The translations under genes were made by a program, and so were the position numbers. The notes beneath the pieces are model-generated. The model was given only the letters and a program-made list of their open reading frames with translations, ran no database searches and was not told where the DNA came from. DNA of 12,536 bases, taken from Chloroflexota bacterium. Lineage in GTDB: Bacteria; Chloroflexota; Limnocylindria; P2-11E. The DNA is taken from the NCBI GenBank assembly GCA_016875665.1, contig VGPA01000018.1:1-12536 (forward strand), read 5' to 3'. Shown here piece after piece: positions 1 through 6,794 of the stretch; position 1 is the first letter of the stretch, and each line of letters begins with the position of its first letter.

Positions 1-1335
1 GGCGAAGACGACGTCGGGCTCGTTCGGGCGCACGGCGATGTGTCCGCTCTCGCCGCCGCCGACGGCATACGACTCGCCGGCCGGGATGGCGCTGCCGTGC
101 AGCGAGCGGCTCGGGATGGCGATCGTCGAACCGTCCTGCTGCCCGCCGTAGACGCGATACGGAGTCCGGCGGTCCGTCGTCACGTGGTACATCTCGCCGA
201 TCGCCTGGCTCGTGGTCCCCGACCAGCTCTCGCCGCCGTTGGAGGAGATCACGGCGCCCGAGTCGCAGCCGAGGATGAGCCGCCGCGGATCACGCGGGTC
301 GATCCACAGGTCGTGGTTGTCGGTATGGGGCGTCGCGACCATCGCGAAGGTCCGCCCCCCATCCGCGGAGCGCCAGCAGTCGGCGTTCAGCACCCACACC
401 ACATCGCGGTCGAGCGGATCGGCGTAGATGTGGTGGTAGTAGAAGGAGCGCGTCCGCAGGTTGCGGTCCTCGGAGCACCTCGTCCACGATTCGCCGCCGT
501 CGTCCGAGCGGAAGACCGCACCGTCCGCGGCCTCGACGATCGCGTACACCCGGTTGGGATCGGGGCCGGAGACCGCGACGCCGATCTTCCCCAATACCCC
601 CTCGGGCAGGCCCGGGCGTCGGGTGAGTTCCGACCAGGTGTCGCCGCCGTCGGTCGACTTGAAGAGGCCGCTGCCGGGCCCGCCGCTGCTCAGCGTCCAG
701 GGCGTGCGGTGGGCCTCCCACAGGCTGCAGTAGATGACCGCGGGGTCGTGCGGGTCGAGCGCGAGATCGATCGCCCCCGCCCGCGGGCCGCGGTGCAGCA
801 CGAGCTCCCAGGTCGTGCCCCCGTCACGCGTGCGGTAGAGGCCCCGCTCGCGATTCGGCCGGTAGACGTGTCCGAAGGCCGCGACGTACGCGGTGTTCGG
901 ATCGCGCGGGTGGACGCGCACTCTGCCGATGTTCCGCGTCGGCGCGAGCCCGACGTGCGCCCAAGTCAGCCCGCCATCGACCGAGCGATAGACCCCATCG
1001 CCGTGCGAGACGTTGCTGCGGATGCAGGTTTCGCCCATGCCCGCATAGACGACGCGGGGATCCGAGGGGGCAACCGCGATCGCCCCCACCGAGGCGCGGT
1101 TGAAGAATCCGTCCGAGACGTTCGCCCAGATGACGCCGCCATCCGTCGTCTTCCAGACGCCGCCGCCGCTCGCGCCCATGTAGAAGACGCGGGAGTCCAG
1201 TGGGTCACCGGCCACCGCGACCACGCGGCCGCCGCGGTAGGGCCCGATGCACCGAAACGCGAAACCGTCGAGCGACCGCTCGATCGTGCCGCCCTTCCGC
1301 CCGACCACGCTCACCTCCCGGCCGCCCATCCACAT
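1..1335 (-). CDS. BNR/Asp-box beta-propeller protein (sortilin/VPS10-type glycosyl hydrolase-like), 3'-truncated by window edge
   Basis: The minus frame stays open for 445 codons from the ATG at 1335 to base 1. It shows at least six Asp-box (S/T-x-D-G-G-x-x-W) repeats: TTDGGVIW near residue 63, SVDGGLTW at 118, TRDGGTTW at 169, STDGGDTW at 227, SDDGGESW at 277, SADGGRTF at 323 and SNGGESW at 365. Repeats of this kind form beta-propeller blades. The opening IGPYRGGRVVAVAGDP followed by FYMGASGGGVWKTTDGG is the hallmark of the large 'glycosyl hydrolase / YCF48-like' BNR proteins, usually about 1000 residues, so roughly half is missing beyond the left edge. No signal peptide is visible. A second in-frame ATG lies at 1329, and neither start has a good ribosome site. 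The gene follows the small lipoprotein by 20 nt, so co-transcription is likely. Family members are often annotated as sialidase or xyloglucanase, but the substrate cannot be inferred. Confidence 0.85.
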   Translation of the reverse strand, partial: MWMGGREVSVVGRKGGTIERSLDGFAFRCIGPYRGGRVVAVAGDPLDSRVFYMGASGGGVWKTTDGGVIWANVSDGFFNRASVGAIAVAPSDPRVVYAGMGETCIRSNVSHGDGVYRSVDGGLTWAHVGLAPTRNIGRVRVHPRDPNTAYVAAFGHVYRPNRERGLYRTRDGGTTWELVLHRGPRAGAIDLALDPHDPAVIYCSLWEAHRTPWTLSSGGPGSGLFKSTDGGDTWSELTRRPGLPEGVLGKIGVAVSGPDPNRVYAIVEAADGAVFRSDDGGESWTRCSEDRNLRTRSFYYHHIYADPLDRDVVWVLNADCWRSADGGRTFAMVATPHTDNHDLWIDPRDPRRLILGCDSGAVISSNGGESWSGTTSQAIGEMYHVTTDRRTPYRVYGGQQDGSTIAIPSRSLHGSAIPAGESYAVGGGESGHIAVRPNEPDVVFA

Positions 1336-1355
1336 GTCCGCACGCCGGTGCGGCC

Positions 1356-1699
1356 TCAGCTCCGGCGCTTGAGTGTGAGCGAAAGCGAGCCCGCGCCGGG
1401 AACCGTGGCCGTCAGCGCCATGGTGTCACCGTCGATCTTCCCGACCAAGGGGACCGTCGTGGACCTCTGCGCCGTTGCGGCGGGCGTGAAGGTGACGTTG
1501 GCGCCGCTGGCGACCCACGTTCCATTGAGGCGAACCCGCGGCCCCCCGGTCGGCCCGATTTCGCCCTCGAAGGTTCCGTTCGCGCGAACCTCGAGCCCGG
1601 CTTCGGGTTGTCGACGACCTGCCAGCGGCCGGCAACCGAAGGGGCCGCACAGCCGACGGCGATCAAACCCACGACGCCGAGCAGCAGGGCTTGCCGCAT
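1356..1699 (-). CDS. Small putative lipoprotein, interrupted by a one-base frameshift
   Basis: The N-terminal half reads MRQALLLGVVGLIAVGCAAP: a hydrophobic segment followed by a lipobox-like VGC, then SVAGRWQVVDNPKPG. The C-terminal half lies in another frame: LEVRANGTFEGE, later LNGTWVASGANVTFTPAA, ending LTLKRRS and TGA at 1356. The two halves join smoothly as NPKPG-LEVRANG if one G is restored to the run at 1596-1598 (plus-strand CCC). The span of 344 nt is exactly one base short of 115 codons. The product would be about 114 aa, exported and lipid-anchored, with beta-strand-rich 'G-x-W ... G-T-W' motifs that recall small lipocalin-like or META-type domains. That resemblance is only an impression. 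A GTG at 1708, with GGGAG upstream, could be the true start. The function is unknown. The gene sits between the DUF1801 remnant and the BNR protein on the same strand. Confidence 0.65.
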
Positions 1700-1846
1700 C
1701 AAGGTCACGATCACGTCTCCCACCCCGAGGCACCAAGTCATGCCGGATCGACCTCGCAGGGACATGGAACCTGGCGCGCGCGGCCGGCACCGAAGAGCCT
1801 CGGCGCACCATTCCGGCCGGGTGAGGGTCGCGCGGCGGCGCTTTCT
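1700..1846. other. Intergenic/degenerate stretch between DUF1801 remnant and lipoprotein
   Basis: This 147-bp stretch has no recognisable protein in any frame. The minus frame of the upstream remnant stays open through it, but it translates to Arg/Pro-rich sequence typical of out-of-frame GC-rich DNA. It may be what remains of the missing C-terminal domain of the DUF1801-like gene plus the lipoprotein leader. A GGGAG motif just upstream of the GTG at 1708 is a plausible ribosome-binding site for the lipoprotein. Confidence 0.4.
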
Positions 1847-2026
1847 TTGAGCGCTCGGCAGTCTCGCCATCGCACGGTCCGCCGGCGGCATCGCGGCGCC
1901 GTTCGTAAGCAGTGCCTTTTCGGCCTCCGCTCCGGTCAGCGCCGCTTTGAGCTCCTTGGCACGCTCCCGCATCGCGGCCCGCTCCTCGGCACTGAACCCC
2001 TCGGACGCGGTCTTCTTGGCCGGCAT
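1847..2026 (-). pseudogene. Truncated DUF1801-family N-terminus
   Basis: The reading starts at the ATG at 2026 behind a strong GGAGGG ribosome site with 5-nt spacing. The first 28 residues, MPAKKTASEGFSAEERAAMR then ERAKELKA, match the N-terminal helix I know from DUF1801 (PF08818) proteins. PPADRAMA near residue 47 corresponds to the family's 'MPEPDRAMAERLHAI'. The roughly 90-residue core that should follow (tryptophan/tyrosine-rich, with a 'WYGMPAYA'-like motif) is absent in all three frames. The frame simply runs on as Arg-rich sequence towards the lipoprotein. I therefore call it a 5' remnant of a gene that lost its domain by deletion. The end coordinate marks the last residue that still looks like the family. 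A genuine small basic protein is possible but less likely. Confidence 0.5.
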
Positions 2027-2079
2027 GACGCCCTCCGAAGTGAAGTCCCCAGCAGTATGCGTGAGCCCGGGTCGCGCGC

Positions 2080-2736
2080 TCAGCCCTCGCCCGCGCGCGT
2101 GTTGCCCTGGCGCCGCGAGCGGCGCACGATGATCCGCACGGCCAGCAGCGCCGCGAGGATCGCCGCGTAGAGCAGGGGCTGGGTCACGTCGACCTTCACC
2201 CGCCAGAGGAAGTGGAGCGCGGCGAGCGCGGCGGCCGCGTACGCCAGCCGGTGCAGCCGCTGCCAGCGCGCGAACCCCAGCCGTCTGACCGAGGCGTTGG
2301 TCGACGTGTAGGCGAGCGGAAGCAGAAGCACGAACGCGGCCGCACCCGCGGTGATGAACGGACGCTCGGCAACGTCCTCGGCGATCGCGGCGAGGTTGGC
2401 GGCCTGGTCGAGCACCACGTACACGAGCACATGGATCGAGGCGTACGCGACGGCGAGGAGCCCGAGCTCGCGGCGGATGCGGAGCGGCCAGGTCCAGCCG
2501 AACAGAAGACGCGCCGGAGTGCACGCGAGGCTCGCGACCAGCAGCACGAGCGCGGCGAGACCGAGCTGGTTGAGCGTCTCGGCGATCGGATTGGCGCCCA
2601 GCGTCCCCGAGGCCGCGCGGAGCGCGAGCGAGGCGGCGGGGAAGGCGGCACCGGCAACGACCCCGGGCTTCAGCCAGGGCAGCGGCGGGCGCCCCAGAGG
2701 GCGCCGCGTGGACGCGGGCTCCGCCGTGCCCTCCAC
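2080..2736 (-). CDS. msrQ: MsrQ, heme-binding membrane subunit of the periplasmic methionine sulfoxide reductase
   Basis: MsrQ (formerly YedZ) is the cytochrome b-type membrane partner that passes quinone-derived electrons to MsrP for reduction of oxidised methionines in exported proteins. The 218-aa product has about six hydrophobic segments, among them LGLAALVLLVASLA (58-71), LGLLAVAYASIHVLVYVVL (91-109), TAGAAAFVLLLPLAY (129-143) and LAYAAAALAALHFLW (164-178). Candidate heme ligands His102, His162 and His175 sit in the expected places ('ASIHVLVY', 'RLHRLAY', 'ALHFLWRVK'). 'FGWTWPLRIRRELGLLA' and 'STNASVRRLGFARWQRLHRL' are family signatures. The start is a GTG 3 nt after the msrP stop, and the G-rich sequence directly before it makes coupling to msrP translation likely. 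The length is normal for the family. Confidence 0.93.
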   Translation of the reverse strand: MEGTAEPASTRRPLGRPPLPWLKPGVVAGAAFPAASLALRAASGTLGANPIAETLNQLGLAALVLLVASLACTPARLLFGWTWPLRIRRELGLLAVAYASIHVLVYVVLDQAANLAAIAEDVAERPFITAGAAAFVLLLPLAYTSTNASVRRLGFARWQRLHRLAYAAAALAALHFLWRVKVDVTQPLLYAAILAALLAVRIIVRRSRRQGNTRAGEG

Positions 2737-2739
2737 CCC

Positions 2740-3699
2740 TCAATAGAGGGTGCGGGGGTCAATCCCCTTGTACAGGTCGGCGACCTCGCCGTACCCGTTG
2801 AAGGGAAGCGTGGGCCGGCGCCCGAGCTCGCCGATGCGGCGCTCGGTGGCTTGGCTCCACCGCGGATGGCTGACCGCCGGATTCACATTCGCGTAGAAGC
2901 CGTACTCGCTCGGCGCGACGACGGCCCACGTGGTCTTGGGCTGGGCCTCGGTGAAGCGGATGCGGACGATCGACTTCGCGCCCTTGAACCCGTACTTCCA
3001 CGGCACGACCAAGCGGAGCGGCGCGCCGCTCTGGTTCGGCAGGACCTTTCCGTAAAGGCCCACCGCGATGAGTGAGAGCGGGTGCTGCGCCTCGTCCATG
3101 CGCAGGCCTTCGACGTAGGGCCATGGCAGGACGCGGTGGCGCACCCCCGGCATCTGCTCCGGGTCGGCGAGCGACGTGAACTCGACGTACTTCGCCTTCG
3201 CGGTGGGCTCGACGCGCGCGATCAGGTCCCGGAGCGGGAAGCCCAGCCATGGGATGACCATCGACCACGCCTCCACGCAGCGCATGCGGTAGATCCGCTC
3301 CTCGACCGTGAACCAACCGGCGAGCGTCTCCGCGTCGACGGCCTGCGGCTTCGCCACCTCGCCGTCAATCTGGATGGGCCACGGCTTGGTGCGCAGCGTG
3401 TGGGCGTTCCGCGCGGGATCCTCTTTGTCGACCCCGAACTCGTAGAAGTTGTTGTACGTCGTGACGTCGTGATACGAGGTCAGCGCCTCCGCGACCGTGT
3501 ACGGCGCGGCCGCCGCCTGATAGCCGGCGAGGGCGGGCAGCTCGGGGGCGTCGGGGGGCGGCGCCTTCCCCACCAGCCACGTCATCCCGCTCCCGACGGC
3601 GAGCGCGGTGCCCGCGGCGTAGAGGCCGTTCTTGAGCAGCTCCCGGCGGTGCAGGTAGACGCCCTCGGGCGTGACCTGGTCGCGGGGTGCGGTCCCCAT
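2740..3699 (-). CDS. msrP: MsrP, molybdopterin catalytic subunit of protein-methionine-sulfoxide reductase
   Basis: MsrP (formerly YedY) is a Tat-exported molybdenum-cofactor enzyme that reduces methionine sulfoxide in periplasmic or surface proteins. The 319-aa product carries a twin-arginine signal (HRRELLKNG at residues 17-25, then a hydrophobic run to about 44). It also has the cofactor-contact motif TTYNNFYEFG (80-89) and a molybdenum-ligand Cys141 in YRMRCVEAWSMVIPW. Other family blocks are 'GFPLRDLI', 'RHRVLPWPYVEGLRMDEA', 'NQSGAPLRLVVPWKYGFKG' and the C-terminal 'NVNPAVSHPRWSQATERR'. The oxidoreductase fold is complete, with normal length. The Tat motif has His in place of the usual Ser before RR. 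The gene starts 9 nt after the methyltransferase stop and is followed 3 nt later by msrQ, the standard msrPQ pairing. No HprSR-like two-component regulator is present in the window. Confidence 0.95.
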   Translation of the reverse strand: MGTAPRDQVTPEGVYLHRRELLKNGLYAAGTALAVGSGMTWLVGKAPPPDAPELPALAGYQAAAAPYTVAEALTSYHDVTTYNNFYEFGVDKEDPARNAHTLRTKPWPIQIDGEVAKPQAVDAETLAGWFTVEERIYRMRCVEAWSMVIPWLGFPLRDLIARVEPTAKAKYVEFTSLADPEQMPGVRHRVLPWPYVEGLRMDEAQHPLSLIAVGLYGKVLPNQSGAPLRLVVPWKYGFKGAKSIVRIRFTEAQPKTTWAVVAPSEYGFYANVNPAVSHPRWSQATERRIGELGRRPTLPFNGYGEVADLYKGIDPRTLY

Positions 3700-3708
3700 G
3701 CCCTGACT

Positions 3709-4352
3709 CTAGGCCCGCGCCGGCCAGTGAACGGTGACTCCGCCGTGCGCGTCGGCGGCGAGCACGGACAAGCCCACCCGCGCGGCCTCCGCCGGGAGCG
3801 CCGCCGCGTTGAGCCGTCCCGGGACGGCAATGAACGCTTCACCCGCCGGCGAGAGGTGCCGCGCCAGGAAGTCCGCGACCGCGTGGACGTTGCGCGACTC
3901 GTAGAGGATGTCGGCACCGAGGACGGCGTCGAAGGAGCCCAGCGTTGCGTCCCGCCAGTCCGCCGTCACGTAGGAGCAGTCCGCGACGCCCGCCGTCTCC
4001 ACGCTCGCCGCGACGATCGCGAGCGCCCGCGGCTCCCAGTCGAGGAACGTGACGCGCGCGCCGCGCGCCGCGGCCGCAAGCCCGACGAGCCCGAGGCCGC
4101 AGCCGAGGTCGATCACCGCTCGGCCGTCCAGGCTCTCGTCCGCGAGGATCCTCCCGCGAGCGCTTCCGCCGACGCCCCCACCATCGTGAAGTAGGGCAGG
4201 CGCTCGTCCGTTACCGCGAACTCGTTCTGTGTCAGGGCGTAGAACGGCTTGTCGGGATCGACGGGGACCCACAGCCCGATCCGGCGCCCTGCCGCTTCGA
4301 ACGTCCGCCGGGTGAGCGCGATGCCCTCGACCACCGGCGAGGAGGCGGTCAT
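3709..4352 (-). CDS. Class I SAM-dependent methyltransferase (Methyltransf_16/ETFB-lysine methyltransferase-like), interrupted by one frameshift
   Basis: The N-terminal part starts at the ATG at 4352 (MTASSPVVEGIALTRR) and includes ALTQNEF and VTDERLPYFTMVGASAEALAG. This matches the 'dErlPYwa..W' entry block of protein-lysine methyltransferases related to ETFB-KMT and METTL21. The rest lies in another frame: RILADESLDG, the SAM-binding motif I VIDLGCGLGLVGLAAA, the acidic FLDWEP, and the post-motif GADILYES, ending VTVHWPARA with TAG at 3709. The halves join as ALAG-RILADE if one G is restored at 4153-4155 (plus-strand CCC). The span of 644 nt is one base short of 215 codons. The likely role is methylation of a protein side chain or a small molecule; the substrate is not visible. 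It lies 33 nt after the Ntn hydrolase and 9 nt before msrP, apparently in one operon. Confidence 0.8.
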
Positions 4353-4385
4353 CGCTGCGTACGACGTCGACGCGGCGAAGCGCCC

Positions 4386-5348
4386 CTAAGTCCTGTCCCA
4401 CAGCTCGCCGCTCAGCGGCGAGCCGTCCGGACCGGCGGTGTGCAGGTGATCACGCGGGACGAGCACCGCTTCCGCCATCCCATCCTCGATCACGGCGTAC
4501 GAACGGCCGGCGACGTTGCTCGCCGCGGCATGCGCACCGTCCGCACCCAGCGCGAGAACGTGGAAGGGCTTGAGCGCGATGGCTGAGGCATCGGCCACCG
4601 CCGAGCGCGCGGCGGCCCGGGGTGAGATCCCGCGGGCCATCCGGTCGACCGCGATGCGCGCGGTCCCGCAGCGCAGCGCGGACTCGCCGAACCCCGTGCA
4701 TGTCGCCGCGCCGGCGCGGGCGTCGGCATAGTTCCCCGCCCCGATCACCGGACTGTCGCCGAGCCTTCCGGGGTACTTGAGGGCCCAGCCGCTCGTCGTA
4801 ACCGCCGACGCGAGCCCGCCCTTCGCGTCGCGCGCGATGAAGTTGACTGTGCCGTGCTCGCGTACCGGCCGCACCAGTGTCGCGAGCTCCCCGCGCGAAC
4901 CGATGTCCGAAGCGCTCTCGCCGAGTGCGCGCAGGCGATCCTCCCAGTAGCGGCGTGCGGCGTCCGTCAGCAGCTCGGCGGGCTCCGCACCGCTCTCACG
5001 AGCGAAGCGTGCCGCGCCCGCGCCCACAAGGAGCACGTGCGGCAGGCGATCCATGACCGCTCGCGCCACGGTGATCGGATGCAGGAAGCCTTGGAGTGCG
5101 CCGACCGCCCCCGCGCGGAGCGTGGTGCCATCCATGATCGAGGCGTCCAGCTCGACGACCCCGAGCAGATTGGGCAGTCCACCGAGGCCCACGCTTTCGT
5201 CGCGCGGATCTGCTTCGACGATGCGGGCACACGCCTCGACCGCGTCGAGCGCCGTCCCGCCGCGGCGCAGCACGGCCATACCCTCGGCGAGCGCCTCCCG
5301 CCCGTTCGCGCTCGCCACGATCACCGCCCGGGCATCCACGGAGGGCAA
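4386..5348 (-). CDS. Glycosylasparaginase/isoaspartyl peptidase-family Ntn hydrolase
   Basis: This is a family T2 N-terminal-nucleophile hydrolase of about 320 aa. Such enzymes cleave themselves before a threonine and then hydrolyse N4-(GlcNAc)-asparagine or beta-aspartyl peptides. Family blocks appear in order: GGTALDAVEACARIVEADP (30-48), DESVGLGGLPN (50-60), VELDASIMDG (65-74), and the nucleophile Thr167 in EHGTVNFIARD. These are followed by the substrate pocket TTSGWALKYPGRLGDSPVIG (184-203) with AGNYAD, and CTGFGESALRCG, which matches the 'T-G-x-G-[ED]' strand. The 'HGRVGDSP'-like loop favours glycosylasparaginase over plant-type asparaginase. No signal peptide is seen, so the protein is cytoplasmic unless the start is wrong. 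The start used is TTG, preceded immediately by an in-frame TGA; GTG at 5339 is the alternative, and neither has a good ribosome site. It is first of the leftward gene run and is divergent from the gene at 5351. Confidence 0.87.
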   Translation of the reverse strand: MPSVDARAVIVASANGREALAEGMAVLRRGGTALDAVEACARIVEADPRDESVGLGGLPNLLGVVELDASIMDGTTLRAGAVGALQGFLHPITVARAVMDRLPHVLLVGAGAARFARESGAEPAELLTDAARRYWEDRLRALGESASDIGSRGELATLVRPVREHGTVNFIARDAKGGLASAVTTSGWALKYPGRLGDSPVIGAGNYADARAGAATCTGFGESALRCGTARIAVDRMARGISPRAAARSAVADASAIALKPFHVLALGADGAHAAASNVAGRSYAVIEDGMAEAVLVPRDHLHTAGPDGSPLSGELWDRT

Positions 5349-5350
5349 TC

Positions 5351-6118
5351 ATGGCAGGCACGGCGGCGACCATGCGCCGCGATTGCGGGGGGAGCGCGCA
5401 CCGGTGTCCGGGCGTTCCTCGCACGGGCCGACGCGGACCACGGCAGGCCCACGGCCGCGCTCGCCGTCCTCGGCGCGGGCGCAATCGTCTCGATCCTCGG
5501 CTGGATCCCGCTCGGGATCCCCTCGGCACTCGTGTCGAGCATCGTGCAGCCCCGGAACTGCACGCTCGCGGGCACCGGCATCGTGGCGGTGCTCTGCCAG
5601 GTCAAGGTCGCAGTGCTCACGCTCGCGTCCCCGATCGCGTGGCTCGTGCTCGTCTACGTGCTGCGGACGCGGATCAGCGGGGCGGTGCGCGCCGGGATCG
5701 CGCGGCTTCCCGCGGAGGCCCGCTTCCTCGTGCCCGCCGGAGTGGCGCGCGGTCTGTTCACGATGACCTGGGCGCAAGCGCACCGCGACCCGCTCGCGTG
5801 GGCATCGTGCCGCGGATCGTGTTCCCCGCGCTGATCGGCTTCGTGGCGTCCGCGACCACCGAGTGGAGCGGCGCGATCCAGCGCTGGCTTGCCGCGTTCT
5901 CCGCGCGCCGCGACGGACTCGACCGTCGACGCCGCTACGCGATCGCCGCCGCCGTGCCGCTCGCCTGCGCGCTCATCTTCGCGGTCGACGACGGCGGCGT
6001 GGCCTTCAAAGAGCAGCTGCTGGTCCTCATCGGTCTCGGGAGCTCGTACCTCACGCTCGTGTCCCGCGATGGTGACGTGCTCGGTGCGGTGCGCCGCCTC
6101 GTGGAGGAGCGTGCGTGA
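5351..6118 (+). CDS. Uncharacterised multi-pass membrane protein; two compensating frameshifts
   Basis: The start ATG at 5351 has an excellent GGAGGG ribosome site with 5-nt spacing. The frame stays open to TGA at 6118, but its middle third translates as Arg/Pro-rich nonsense. The real middle lies in the next frame: VRAFLARADADHG, AALAVLGAGAIVSILGWIPL, SIVQPRNCTLAGTGIV, LASPIAWLVLVYVLRTR and GLFTMTWAQAHRDPLAW. It then returns to the first frame as IVPRIVFPALIGFVASATTEW and continues to GDVLGAVRRLVEERA. Removing one G from the six-G run at 5387-5392 and adding one at 5800-5802 gives a seamless product of about 255 aa. That product has four or five membrane segments: the two early ones, the IVPRIVF segment, YAIAAAVPLACALIFAV and EQLLVLIGLGSSYLTLV. 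I do not recognise the family. The last codons overlap the next gene by GTGA, so the two are translationally coupled. Confidence 0.62.
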   Translation: MAGTAATMRRDCGGSAHRCPGVPRTGRRGPRQAHGRARRPRRGRNRLDPRLDPARDPLGTRVEHRAAPELHARGHRHRGGALPGQGRSAHARVPDRVARARLRAADADQRGGARRDRAASRGGPLPRARRSGARSVHDDLGASAPRPARVGIVPRIVFPALIGFVASATTEWSGAIQRWLAAFSARRDGLDRRRRYAIAAAVPLACALIFAVDDGGVAFKEQLLVLIGLGSSYLTLVSRDGDVLGAVRRLVEERA

Positions 6119-6786
6119 GGACGCGCGTCGCCGCGCTCGCCGTTCCTACGCTCCTCGCACTCGTGCGGCGCCAGCTGGTACATGACGATGAGCGTCGTGG
6201 CCGGCGGCGCCGCGCTCGGTTCGGCCGTGCTCGCGTCCGCGCTGACCCGCGACTCGCTCGCCAAGCGCGCGCCGGCCGCATCGGACCTCGAGACGAGCAC
6301 GGGCCCCGCGGACCCGCCTGCCGGGGCGGACACGCCAACCGCATCGGGCCAGCCGGATGCCTCCGGAGCGGGAGGCGACCCGCGCCGACCCTCCATGGAG
6401 GAGCGGGTGGTGAAGGCGGGCGGTGACTTCGCGGCGAAGATGACGAAGGAGACGGGGACGGTCGGCAGGCGCGTCGCGCTGGGCTACGAGACGGTCACGA
6501 CGATCGCGGACGGCGACGGTGCGCTGGATGGGACGTCGGATGTGGTCGAGGACATCGCGCAGAAGCGGATCGAGTCCGCGGTGAAGCAGGGAGCGGGAAT
6601 CGAGAAAGCCGCGCCCGACCCGGCACCGCCGAGTACGTCGGGAGCATCCGCCGCGGCGAGGTTCTGCGGCTCGCGCGGTGCCGCGGCCCGGGCCGCTGCG
6701 AGGTTCTGCGGTCAGTGCGGGGCGAATCTGGCACGGGGGTCAGCGCGGCCATCGCATCGCACGCGCCCGTTGAATGGGATACTTGA
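6115..6786 (+). CDS. Putative membrane-anchored or lipoprotein with C-terminal zinc ribbon; frame disrupted, ends uncertain
   Basis: The core at 6182-6729 is one clear reading: MTMSVVAGGAALGSAVLASA (a hydrophobic segment), a Pro/Gly/Ala/Thr-rich linker, then MEERVVKAGGDFAAKMTKE and VGRRVALGYETVTTIADGDG. It ends in a double zinc-knuckle ARFCGSRGAAARAAARFCGQ followed by CGANL. An upstream GTG at 6115, overlapping the previous stop as GTGA, begins VRTRVAALAVPTLLA in a different frame. Dropping one base near 6157-6163 would join it to SCGASWYM and create a lipobox (L-A-S-C). The frame has no stop before the acyl-CoA synthetase. One extra G at 6734-6738 would give a TGA at 6784-6786. The family is unrecognised. 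In the ribbon the second Cys of the first CxxC is Arg. If the upstream part is chance, the start is the ATG at 6182 or 6188. Confidence 0.45.
6656..6711 (+). repeat. Direct repeat encoding the duplicated zinc-knuckle motif
   Basis: The 14-base word GCGAGGTTCTGCGG occurs at 6656-6669 and again at 6698-6711, a 42-base (14-codon) period. Both copies encode ARFCG. The downstream codons differ (GSRG versus GQCG), which leaves only the second copy with a complete C-x2-C pair. Confidence 0.8.
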
Positions 6787-6794
6787 CCGCCGAG

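Noticed and set aside
40..1824. 594-codon open frame on the plus strand
   Set aside because: It is antisense to the BNR protein and lipoprotein. Its translation is Arg/Pro/Ala/Val-rich without domain motifs, a normal shadow in very GC-rich DNA, while the minus strand shows repeated Asp-boxes.
1590..5803. Programmed ribosomal frameshifting as the cause of the frame breaks
   Set aside because: None of the sites has a slippery heptamer followed by a clear pseudoknot, and several unrelated genes sharing recoding is improbable compared with run-length error.
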